23,524 nt of DNA from CAWULT01 sp963923455. Lineage in GTDB: Bacteria; Acidobacteriota; Vicinamibacteria; Vicinamibacterales; UBA2999. The DNA lies in assembly GCA_963923455.1 (NCBI GenBank), contig CAWULT010000073.1, positions 1 through 23,524 on the forward strand. The letters run 5' to 3'. Shown here one piece after another: positions 1 to 6,281 of this stretch. The position numbers and the translations under genes were made by a program. Each line of letters begins with the position of its first letter. Position 1 is the first letter of the stretch. A model generated the notes under the pieces. The model was not told where the DNA came from. It was given only the letters and a program-made list of their open reading frames with translations, and searched no databases.

Positions 1-332
1 AGGGCGACGATCGGCGCCACGACGAATCCCACGACGAAGAACATCACCGGCAGCGCGCCCGCGTAACCTCGGCACAGGCGCACGGCGCGGGCCGTCAGCC
101 GAGCGAGCGTGCCGTTCGTCTCGGCGATCGCGAACAGCAGCGTCACGCCGACGAGCGTGACCAGCAGGTCGGTCGGGAAGCCCTCGAGCACCTTGGCCGG
201 CGTCATGCCGCCGAGGAAGACGCCCACGACGAGCGCCATCGCCATCGACAGGAGGCCGACGTTGATCGTCGTCGTACAGCTGAGCGTGACCGCGACGGCC
301 AGCGCCCCGACCGACGCCCAGGCCAGGTTCAT
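1..332 (-). CDS. MatC-type dicarboxylate transporter, N-terminal part (cut by window edge)
   Basis: This is the N-terminal 110 residues of an inner-membrane carrier; the gene runs off the left edge. I read it directly on the minus strand from ATG at 332. The fragment is almost entirely hydrophobic, with about four membrane segments near residues 2-20, 24-42, 55-72 and 93-110. Features such as GVFLGGMTPAKVLEGFP and LVTLVGVTLLFAIAETNGT match my recollection of the N-terminal domain of the MatC dicarboxylate carriers (SLC13/ion-transporter superfamily). Its ATG overlaps the TGA of the upstream PrpD-family gene by 4 bp, so the two are probably translationally coupled. The transporter may import the di- or tricarboxylate that the enzyme acts on; that link is inference from the coupling. 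Substrate cannot be told from the fragment. Confidence 0.8.
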   Translation of the reverse strand, partial: MNLAWASVGALAVAVTLSCTTTINVGLLSMAMALVVGVFLGGMTPAKVLEGFPTDLLVTLVGVTLLFAIAETNGTLARLTARAVRLCRGYAGALPVMFFVVGFVVAPIVA

Positions 333-1756
333 CGCCCGGCCCCGCCGCCCCCAGCCGTGCCCAGCGCCCGCACCAGTTCGCCGACGTCGGGGAGCGTGTC
401 GATGGCCTCGACCATCGCGAACACCTCGTCGATGGCCGCGGCCGGCAGCACCAGCGAGGCGCAGTCGCTGAACTTCTCGTGGAGCTCCTCCCGCGTGAAC
501 GGCAGGTCCGGCCCGCCGCGGTAGCGCTCGTCGGCGGCCTCGACGAGCGTGCGCCCGTCGGCCATGTCCACCTCGACCGTGCTGCGGATCTTCTCCCAGC
601 CGAGCGCCTCGATCTCCGGATCGAGCACGCGCTCCACCCTGGCCATCAGCGCCTGCACCGGCGCGCTCTGGACGAACGCGTCGGTGAACTCGTGGATGCC
701 CGCCTTGCGTCGCAGCGCGATGGCCGACACCATGAACGCCGGACAGAACTTGGCTTCGAGCTCGTTGCGCGCAATCGGGTAGCGCAGCGGATTCAGGATG
801 TTCGACCCGGCGCGGACGCGGATCGCCCGGATCTCCGACGGCTGGACGTCGTGGCGGATCACGAGCCGGCGCATCGCATCCATCGTCGGGTGGCCGAGCA
901 CGCCGCACGGGTAGGGCTTGATCGACACGCCGGGCCAGACGATCGTGTGCGGGTTGCCGAGCGTCCCCACGATGCGGTCGGCGTCGAAGCCCTCGCCGTG
1001 GCTGAACACCTGGAAGAAGCCCCACGGCGGGTCGAGCCCGTCGCGCCCGCCGGTGAAACCGGCCGCGGCGAGTTCGGCGGCGGTGATGCCGTTCTGCGCC
1101 GCGCGGCCGACGTGCAGCGGCTTCGTCATCGTGCCGAAGTTGACGCGGATGCCCGAGGCCAGGCTCGCCGCGATCGCGAGCGCGTGCGAGAGCGCGTCGT
1201 CCGACAGCCCGAGCAGCTTCGCGGTGGCGATCATCGCGCCGAACGTGCCCACCGTGCCCGACGAGTGGAAGCCCTTCTTGTAGTGATTCGGGTGGATCGC
1301 CTCCGCGATCTTGCACTCGACTTCGAAGCCGGTCAGGAACGCCTCGAGGAACTCGCGGCCCGAGGCGCGCCGCCGCTCGGCCACCGCCAGGCCCGCGACG
1401 AGCGGCGGCACGGTGGGGTGCGTCAGCAGGCCGAAGATGCGGTCGGCGCTCGTGGCGAGCTGCGTGTCGTCCCAGTCGAGCGCATGCCCGCTCGTCCCGT
1501 TGACGAGCGCCGCGGTGGCGGCTCCCGTCCGGAAGCCGCCGGGGCCGAACACCGTGGCGTCGCCGCGCGCGTCGGCGCCGCGCACGTGCTCCCGCAGGAT
1601 GCGCGGAGCCTCCTGCGTGGACCCGGCGAGCATGACGCCGAGGCCGTCGATGATGCAGCGCTTCGCGATGGCCACGGCCTCGGCCGGCATGGCCTCGAGC
1701 CGCGCCTTCCCCACGAAATCCACCACGGCACCCGTGGCACGCACGTCAGTCGTCAA
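329..1756 (-). CDS. MmgE/PrpD family protein (2-methylcitrate dehydratase / aconitate decarboxylase-like)
   Basis: The family comprises cytosolic lyases and isomerases acting on small di- and tricarboxylic acids: 2-methylcitrate dehydratase, cis-aconitate decarboxylase and iminodisuccinate epimerase. Read from TTG at 1756 the protein has 475 residues, normal for the family. Visible hallmarks are NGTSGHALDWDDT, LLTHPTVPP, HPNHYKKGFHSSGTVGTFGA, TMTKPLHVGRAAQNG and SIKPYPCG, which supply the Asp, His, Lys and Tyr residues typical of the active site. An in-frame start at 1822 would add 22 residues that do not look like the family, while TTG 1756 has GGAGG seven bases upstream, so TTG is preferred. 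The next gene, a MatC-like transporter, overlaps by 4 bp. No prpB or prpC lies nearby, so propionate catabolism is not supported; the substrate is open. Confidence 0.88.
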   Translation of the reverse strand: MTTDVRATGAVVDFVGKARLEAMPAEAVAIAKRCIIDGLGVMLAGSTQEAPRILREHVRGADARGDATVFGPGGFRTGAATAALVNGTSGHALDWDDTQLATSADRIFGLLTHPTVPPLVAGLAVAERRRASGREFLEAFLTGFEVECKIAEAIHPNHYKKGFHSSGTVGTFGAMIATAKLLGLSDDALSHALAIAASLASGIRVNFGTMTKPLHVGRAAQNGITAAELAAAGFTGGRDGLDPPWGFFQVFSHGEGFDADRIVGTLGNPHTIVWPGVSIKPYPCGVLGHPTMDAMRRLVIRHDVQPSEIRAIRVRAGSNILNPLRYPIARNELEAKFCPAFMVSAIALRRKAGIHEFTDAFVQSAPVQALMARVERVLDPEIEALGWEKIRSTVEVDMADGRTLVEAADERYRGGPDLPFTREELHEKFSDCASLVLPAAAIDEVFAMVEAIDTLPDVGELVRALGTAGGGGAGR

Positions 1757-1763
1757 TTGGCAT

Positions 1764-1768
1764 CCTCC
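1764..1768 (-). promoter_or_regulatory. Shine-Dalgarno site that fixes a TTG start
   Basis: GGAGG on the minus strand lies seven bases before TTG at 1756-1754. It is the best ribosome binding site near the beginning of the PrpD-family gene and argues for a TTG start instead of the in-frame start 22 codons further upstream. Confidence 0.65.
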
Positions 1769-1943
1769 GCGAATCGGCCGCAGGGCCAGCCGCGATCCGC
1801 CACCGGAGCGACTCCCCTTCAAGCCCGGCCACGGTCCAATCCGCGATCGCCGCGGCCGCCGGCCATTCTATGCCGGTGCCGCAGCCGGGCCCTCGGGTCG
1901 GCTCCGCGACTGTCCCACTTTGATCCCGAGAGACACCGTCGTG

Positions 1944-1963
1944 TGCCGGTACAGTACACGGCA
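1944..1963. promoter_or_regulatory. Possible operator dyad (TGCCG-GTAC-A-GTAC-A-CGGCA)
   Basis: Two 9-bp arms, TGCCGGTAC and GTAC(A)CGGCA, are complementary around a central A with one extra A in the right arm. It sits in the divergent promoter region and has the size and symmetry of a dimeric regulator site. No regulator gene is adjacent, so the partner is unknown. Confidence 0.3.
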
Positions 1964-2106
1964 TCGCACCGTCCCAATGAGGGGCGCCTGCGGGCCGGTC
2001 CGCCCCCGTGCCGATAAGCGATTGGCTCAATGGGGGTTGTACGAACGAAAGCCCCTGCCGGCCCCACGATGCGCCACCGGGCACGTCCGTTGCGAGACAC
2101 CGGGGC

Positions 2107-3063
2107 ATGGGCAACGCATCATCTCTGGGCCATTTCGAGAAGGTCAACAAGGAACTCTGGCTGCTGCTGTCGATGTTCCTGATCGCGCTGCTGCTCAACG
2201 TCGTCACCGACGCGCAGCGGATGATCCTGACCTTCTACAGCCTCCCGACGGTCGGCGCGGCTTACCTCTACGGCCGGCGCTACGCCACGCTGACGGCCGT
2301 CGCCAGCGTCCTGATGGTGGTGCTGCTGATGGCAGCCACGCCGGGCAGCGGCGGCGTCACCCAGCTCAACGTCTCCTGGCCGGACATGGCCGCCTGGGGC
2401 GGCATGCTCGTGGTGACGAGCTACCTGATGGGCACGTTGTACGACGCGAAGAACCAGCAGCTGCGCGAGCTCCGCGACACCTACAACGGGGTACTCGTTC
2501 TGCTGCGCCACTTCATCTCGAAGGACGAGTACACCGAGCACCACTCGATCCGCGTCGCTGAGTACGCGGCGCGCATCGGCGCCCGGATGCGCCTGAGCCA
2601 CGAGCGGCTCGAGGACCTCCGCGCCGCCGGCCTGCTGCACGACATCGGCAAGCTCGACGTGAGCCGCGAGCTGCTCTACAAGGCGGCGCAGTTCACGCAG
2701 GAGGAGTACGAGGAGATGCAGCGGCACGTCGAGCGCGGCGTCGCCACGCTCGAGACGGTGGGCGGTTCGCTGCGCCGGGTGATCCCGATCGTGCTGGCGC
2801 ACCACGACAAGTACGACGGCTCCGGCTACCACCCGACGCAGGGCGAGAACATCCCGCTCGAGGCGCGGATCATCTCGGTGGCCGACGTCTACGACTCGCT
2901 GACGAGCGACCGGCCCTACCGCAAGGCGATGTCCCCGTTCGACGCGAAGGAGATCATCCTCAAGGGCCGAGGCACGGACTTCGATCCGGGGGTCGTGGAT
3001 GCCTTCCTGGTCGCGTTCCGCTACGGCGAGCTCGACGCCCGCCACGCCCCCGTGGCCGCCTGA
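2107..3063 (+). CDS. Membrane-anchored HD-GYP domain protein (putative cyclic-di-GMP phosphodiesterase)
   Basis: HD-GYP proteins hydrolyse cyclic di-GMP. Read from ATG 2107 the protein has 318 residues. Residues about 16-110 hold three to four membrane helices, a short helical linker follows (112-130), and the HD-GYP domain fills about 135-310. Metal and catalytic landmarks are H146, the HDIGK motif at 178-182, H207, the HH pair at 232-233, DGSGYH at 237-242 and D260 in VADVYDSLTS. The GYP signature is altered: proline is replaced by histidine (GYHP) and the following loop is about one residue short. An in-frame GTG at 2008 would add 33 residues without hydrophobic or conserved content; I prefer 2107, although its ribosome site is weak. 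It converges on a PilZ-type gene on the other strand, 37 bp away. Activity is inferred from the family only. Confidence 0.85.
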   Translation: MGNASSLGHFEKVNKELWLLLSMFLIALLLNVVTDAQRMILTFYSLPTVGAAYLYGRRYATLTAVASVLMVVLLMAATPGSGGVTQLNVSWPDMAAWGGMLVVTSYLMGTLYDAKNQQLRELRDTYNGVLVLLRHFISKDEYTEHHSIRVAEYAARIGARMRLSHERLEDLRAAGLLHDIGKLDVSRELLYKAAQFTQEEYEEMQRHVERGVATLETVGGSLRRVIPIVLAHHDKYDGSGYHPTQGENIPLEARIISVADVYDSLTSDRPYRKAMSPFDAKEIILKGRGTDFDPGVVDAFLVAFRYGELDARHAPVAA

Positions 3064-3075
3064 CGGCGGCGCCGT
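3062..3075. terminator. GC-rich hairpin between convergent genes (possible shared terminator)
   Basis: ACGGC-GGC-GCCGT forms a 5-bp stem immediately after, and overlapping, the TGA of the HD-GYP gene. There is no T-tract. The same 14-base core recurs at 10000-10013 in another convergent junction. Confidence 0.3.
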
Positions 3076-3100
3076 GCCCCGCGGCCGCCGAGCGCGCGGC

Positions 3101-4288
3101 CTACATCGTGCGGCGGCGCCGCGAGTGCGCCTCGACGGCGAGCACCTCGGCGGCGGCCACGGCCGCGGCCCGCAGCAGCTCGAGGTCGGCGGCGCCCGGC
3201 ACGGGCTGCGTCTCGTCGAACACCGCCTGCAGCACCGTCCGGGAGTCGCTCGCGCCCGGCACGGCCAGGCACACCGTGTGGCTGCCGTCGTGGGTCGCCC
3301 CGGACAACGGCAGCAGCCGCACCTCGCGTGCCGTCACCATGTGCTGCACGCCCAGCTCGAAGGCCGCGCGGACCAGCGCCGGCTCCGTGCCACGGGCGGC
3401 CTCGAGACGGACGTGGTCCAGCAGGGTCTCGAGTTCGGGCGCGAGCCTGGCCCCGGCCGGCAGCGGCTGTGGCAGCGGATGCCCAGGCAGCTCGATCGGC
3501 GCCTCGAAGCGCACGGCCACCAGGAACCGCTGGTCCATCGCCGTGCGGGCGAGACCACTCCTCACGACACGCCCGCTCACCTGGACGACCGACGCCCCGG
3601 TTGCGGACAGCTCGATCGACGCGGTGTCGCCAACCGGCAGCGGAGTGCCGCACTCGAGGAGCAGGCCCGTCCGCGACACGTTGACGACACGCGCCTCGTG
3701 CTCGGGGGCCAGGCGCGCGAGGCGCCACTCCGGCATCTCGTCGCTGGCCCACCGGTGATCGCGCAGGCGCCGCGCGCCCGGCGCGCCCCAGTCGACGCCG
3801 GCATCCGTCGCCTCGGGCAGCGGCACCTGCGGCGCCTGCCCGTCATCGCCGGCCGGGCGGCGTGGTATGCCGTCGTGGACGGCCGCGGCCGGCGCGGCGA
3901 GGCCCAGGACCTCGAAGACCTGCCTGATCCGGTGCCCCACGCGTCCGCCGTCGATCGCGGGCAACGCGCGGTGGCCCGGCGGCCGCACGAGCGTGTCGGA
4001 CGCCGGTCGCCCGACGCCGGCCTCCGGCAACGTGAGCAGCGGCAGGTCGACGTCGCCGAACAGGTCGCGGAGATACAGCACCAGGCGCGCCCGGTCGGCG
4101 GCCGGCATCAGCGACGAGAGCAGGATCAGCGTGGGCGCCTCGCCGTCGATCGTGGTGATGGCCGCCTCCGGCGACGACACGACGAGGACGTCGGCCGCCA
4201 CCCACTCCCGGATGAAGTCGCCCAGTGGCTCGGCGCGATCGGCATCCGGCTCGATCGCGAGAATCCAGGGCATCTGCTGGTCGATCAT
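3101..4288 (-). CDS. Degenerate receiver-like / PilZ domain protein
   Basis: Residues 5-128 of the 395 resemble a response-regulator receiver fold, but the phospho-acceptor aspartate is missing: where LLDxxMP is expected the sequence reads LLSSLMP (residues 56-62). A PilZ-like region follows at about 185-265, with VVNVSRTGLLLECG (201-214) giving the usual (D/N)xSxxG motif at 203-208. I cannot find the RxxxR element that normally precedes it and contacts cyclic di-GMP. The C-terminal third (about 285-385) is unassigned. Start ATG 4288 is chosen because the 28 residues before it, from a possible start at 4372, are Arg/Pro-rich and unlike the domain. It lies tail to tail with the HD-GYP gene. 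It could be a cyclic-di-GMP effector or a protein-interaction derivative that no longer binds phosphate or nucleotide. Confidence 0.7.
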   Translation of the reverse strand: MIDQQMPWILAIEPDADRAEPLGDFIREWVAADVLVVSSPEAAITTIDGEAPTLILLSSLMPAADRARLVLYLRDLFGDVDLPLLTLPEAGVGRPASDTLVRPPGHRALPAIDGGRVGHRIRQVFEVLGLAAPAAAVHDGIPRRPAGDDGQAPQVPLPEATDAGVDWGAPGARRLRDHRWASDEMPEWRLARLAPEHEARVVNVSRTGLLLECGTPLPVGDTASIELSATGASVVQVSGRVVRSGLARTAMDQRFLVAVRFEAPIELPGHPLPQPLPAGARLAPELETLLDHVRLEAARGTEPALVRAAFELGVQHMVTAREVRLLPLSGATHDGSHTVCLAVPGASDSRTVLQAVFDETQPVPGAADLELLRAAAVAAAEVLAVEAHSRRRRTM

Positions 4289-4380
4289 GCGCGGGCAATC
4301 TCTGCAGGTTTCGGGCCGAGCGACGGAAGGCGACGTCCCGGTCCGTCGTGTGCACCGGACGCGGCCCCCCACCGCGCCGC

Positions 4381-4396
4381 CGCCCCCTCGGGGGCG
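4381..4396. repeat. Perfect inverted repeat CGCCCC-CTCG-GGGGCG
   Basis: A 6-bp GC stem (7 if the CG closing pair of the loop is counted) with a CTCG loop, about 90 bp upstream of the PilZ-type start. There is no T-tract on either side, so its role is unclear. Confidence 0.4.
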
Positions 4397-4451
4397 TTCC
4401 CGGCAGACAAATGCCTGACTACACCGGCCGCAGGCCGCGGGACCGGACCTC

Positions 4452-4469
4452 TCCGGGCTGGGACCCGGA
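4452..4469. repeat. Perfect inverted repeat TCCGGG-CTGGGA-CCCGGA
   Basis: A 6-bp stem with a 6-base loop in the same divergent region. It may be an operator or a chance GC palindrome. Confidence 0.3.
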
Positions 4470-4636
4470 CCGTGAGACGACGGCCGCCTGGGCCCCGTGC
4501 TGACGAAACCGTCATCGACCTTCTGGACAGGTCAAACAATCGGCCCCCCGGGCCGCTACGTCCGAGGGGGCGGGCCGCCGGGCGACGACGATCGTCAAAT
4601 TCGGCGCAAATCGCTGAAAACAGGTGGCTGTGGCCG

Positions 4637-4642
4637 TATACT
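4637..4642 (+). promoter_or_regulatory. Candidate -10 element of the ankyrin operon
   Basis: TATACT differs from the sigma-70 consensus TATAAT by one base and stands out in this GC-rich sequence. It is 44 bp upstream of the start codon, giving a predicted leader of roughly 35 bases. The -35 position holds only a weak match, but an A-rich stretch lies just upstream. Confidence 0.4.
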
Positions 4643-4676
4643 CGACATCCGGACTCTCGTCGACTCGGTGCCTCGT

Positions 4677-4681
4677 GGAGG
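4677..4681 (+). promoter_or_regulatory. Strong Shine-Dalgarno site of the ankyrin gene
   Basis: GGAGG four bases before ATG 4686 decides this start over an open extension of 63 codons further upstream. The GAGG part can also pair with CCTC at 4671-4674 around a GTG loop, a small hairpin. Confidence 0.6.
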
Positions 4682-4685
4682 TGAC

Positions 4686-6281
4686 ATGCGCCGCCCGTTC
4701 GTAGCCGCCGCCCGGGTACGGCTCCTCATTCCCGCCTTCGCCGCGCTGCTCGGCCCCGCCGGCCTGGTGCACGCCGCGGACGGGGACGCGCGCCTGGCCG
4801 ACGCGGCCCGCCAGCGCGACATCGCGGCGGTCCGCGCCCTGATGGTCCGGAAGGGAGTCGATCTCGACGCGCCCGGCACCGACGGCACGCCCGCACTGCA
4901 CTGGCTCGTCCGCTTCAACGACCTGGAGGCGTCGAGCGCGCTCCTGCGCCTCGGCGCCGATCCGAAGCGACCCAACCGCTACGGTGTGGCGCCGATCTCG
5001 CTCGCCGCGGGCAACGGCAACGCCGCGATGCTGAAGCTCCTGCTCGAGGCCGGCGCCGACCCGAACACGACCGACGCCGCGGGCGAAACGCCGCTCGTGA
5101 CGGCCGTCGGCGTCGGCAGCCTCGACGCGGTGCGGATGCTCGTCGACCACGGCGCCACCGTGGACCTGGCCGATCCCACGTTCAAGCAGACGGCGCTGAT
5201 GGCGGCCGTCCGGACCAACCATCCGGACATCGTGCAGTACCTGATCGACAAGGGCGCGCAGGTGAACGCGCGGACGCGGGTCGGCGATCCGCCCCGCTGG
5301 GTGCTGCCGAACTCGCAGCCGGGGTTCGGGCACGGCGTGGGCATCGTCCGCGGTGGTTCCCCCGAGCGCGGACGCCGCGACCCGGTGCCGGGCGGCATGA
5401 CGCCCCTGCTCTACGCCGCCCGGGACGGGCGCCTGGACACCGCGCGGCGGCTGCTCGCGGCCGGTGCGAACATCGACCAGGGCGATGCCAACGGCATCAC
5501 GCCGCTCCTGTCGGCCCTCGCGAACAACCATCCCGACGTCGCGCGCTTCCTGATCGACAAGGGCGCCGACGTCAACGCCACCGACTGGTACGGGCGCACG
5601 CCGCTCTGGGCCGCCGTCGAGGCCCGCAACATGGACGTGGACAACGCCACGTTCGTCAACAGCGTGGACCGCGTACCGTACCTCGACCTCGTCAAGGTGT
5701 TGCTCGAGAAGGGCGCCAACCCCAACGCGCGGACCAGGGAGGCCATCCCCGTGCGGCCGCGCATGCTGACGATCACCGGCACGCTGGCGTGGGTCGACTT
5801 CACCGGCCAGACGCCGTTCCTCGCAGCGGCGCTCTCTGGCGACGTGGCCGTCATGCGGCTGCTGCTCGCGCACGGCGCCGACGCGACGATTCCCACCTTC
5901 CAGGGGACGACGGCGCTGATGGCGGCCGCAGGCGTGAACTGGGTCGTGGACCAGACGTACGACGAGGGCCCGGCGGCGCTGCTCGAGGCCGTCAAGTTGT
6001 GCGCCGACCTCGGCCTCGACGTCAACGCGGTCAACTCGATGGGCCTGACGGCGCTGCACGGCGCCGCCAACCGCGGGTCGGACGATATCATCCGGTTCCT
6101 CGTCGACAAGGGCGCACGGCTCGACGCCAGGGACAAGGAAGGCCGGTCGGTGCTGAACTGGGCCGAAGGTGTGTTCCTCGCCACCCATCCGGCGCGGCCG
6201 AAGCCGAGTTCGATCGCCCTCCTCAAGAGCCTGACGGACCGCGCCGCGCCGGCGCAGGCCCAGGCGCAGGTCATACGATGA
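4686..6281 (+). CDS. Secreted ankyrin-repeat protein
   Basis: The 531-residue protein starts with a signal peptide: a positive N-terminus, a hydrophobic stretch at about 12-28 and a likely cleavage after VHAA near residue 31. The rest is about ten ankyrin repeats of 33 residues, at roughly 33-64, 66-98, 99-131, 132-164, 166-197, 236-268, 269-301, 302-351, 372-404 and 451-483, recognisable from patterns such as GADPNTTDAAGETPL and DKGADVNATDWYGRTPL. Gly/Pro/Arg-rich or irregular insertions interrupt the array at about 198-235 and 350-371. Its TGA overlaps the ATG of the dihaem DUF1592 gene by 4 bp, so the two are coupled. Ankyrin repeats bind proteins; here the likely role is as a periplasmic scaffold for the two following exported proteins, which is inference. 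Confidence 0.88.
   Translation: MRRPFVAAARVRLLIPAFAALLGPAGLVHAADGDARLADAARQRDIAAVRALMVRKGVDLDAPGTDGTPALHWLVRFNDLEASSALLRLGADPKRPNRYGVAPISLAAGNGNAAMLKLLLEAGADPNTTDAAGETPLVTAVGVGSLDAVRMLVDHGATVDLADPTFKQTALMAAVRTNHPDIVQYLIDKGAQVNARTRVGDPPRWVLPNSQPGFGHGVGIVRGGSPERGRRDPVPGGMTPLLYAARDGRLDTARRLLAAGANIDQGDANGITPLLSALANNHPDVARFLIDKGADVNATDWYGRTPLWAAVEARNMDVDNATFVNSVDRVPYLDLVKVLLEKGANPNARTREAIPVRPRMLTITGTLAWVDFTGQTPFLAAALSGDVAVMRLLLAHGADATIPTFQGTTALMAAAGVNWVVDQTYDEGPAALLEAVKLCADLGLDVNAVNSMGLTALHGAANRGSDDIIRFLVDKGARLDARDKEGRSVLNWAEGVFLATHPARPKPSSIALLKSLTDRAAPAQAQAQVIR

Larger units (their letters stand above)
1757..2106. other. Divergent intergenic region between PrpD-family and HD-GYP genes
   Basis: About 350 bp separate the two divergent starts. 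No convincing coding frame is present. It should hold promoters for both directions, but I find no -35/-10 pair with good spacing. The clearest structure is an imperfect dyad at 1944-1963. The part next to the HD-GYP gene, about 2030-2100, could be transcribed leader; it matches no riboswitch that I recognise, including the cyclic-di-GMP classes. Confidence 0.5.
4289..4685. other. Divergent intergenic region upstream of the ankyrin operon
   Basis: About 400 bp with no convincing gene. It contains several GC-rich hairpins (4381-4396, 4425-4437, 4452-4469) and, near the right end, an AT-richer stretch about 4596-4622 followed by a -10-like TATACT at 4637-4642. It probably carries promoters for the PilZ-type gene (leftward) and the ankyrin operon (rightward). 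Confidence 0.5.

Noticed and set aside
479..2017. A 512-codon plus-strand frame over the PrpD-family gene
   Set aside because: No domain, Arg/Ala-rich, and wholly antisense to a well-supported enzyme gene.
2008..2106. GTG start for the HD-GYP protein with 33 extra residues
   Set aside because: The extra residues are Pro/Cys/Arg-rich with no hydrophobic or conserved feature. Not fully excluded, because the ribosome site at 2107 is weak.
2020..2106. Cyclic-di-GMP riboswitch in the leader of the HD-GYP gene
   Set aside because: The leader has G-rich and C-rich arms around a GAACGAAAG segment, but none of the conserved class I or II core elements is present.
4497..4685. N-terminal extension of the ankyrin protein by 63 codons
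   Set aside because: The extension would put the signal peptide inside the protein and ignores the strong GGAGG before ATG 4686; it also runs through the candidate -10 element.
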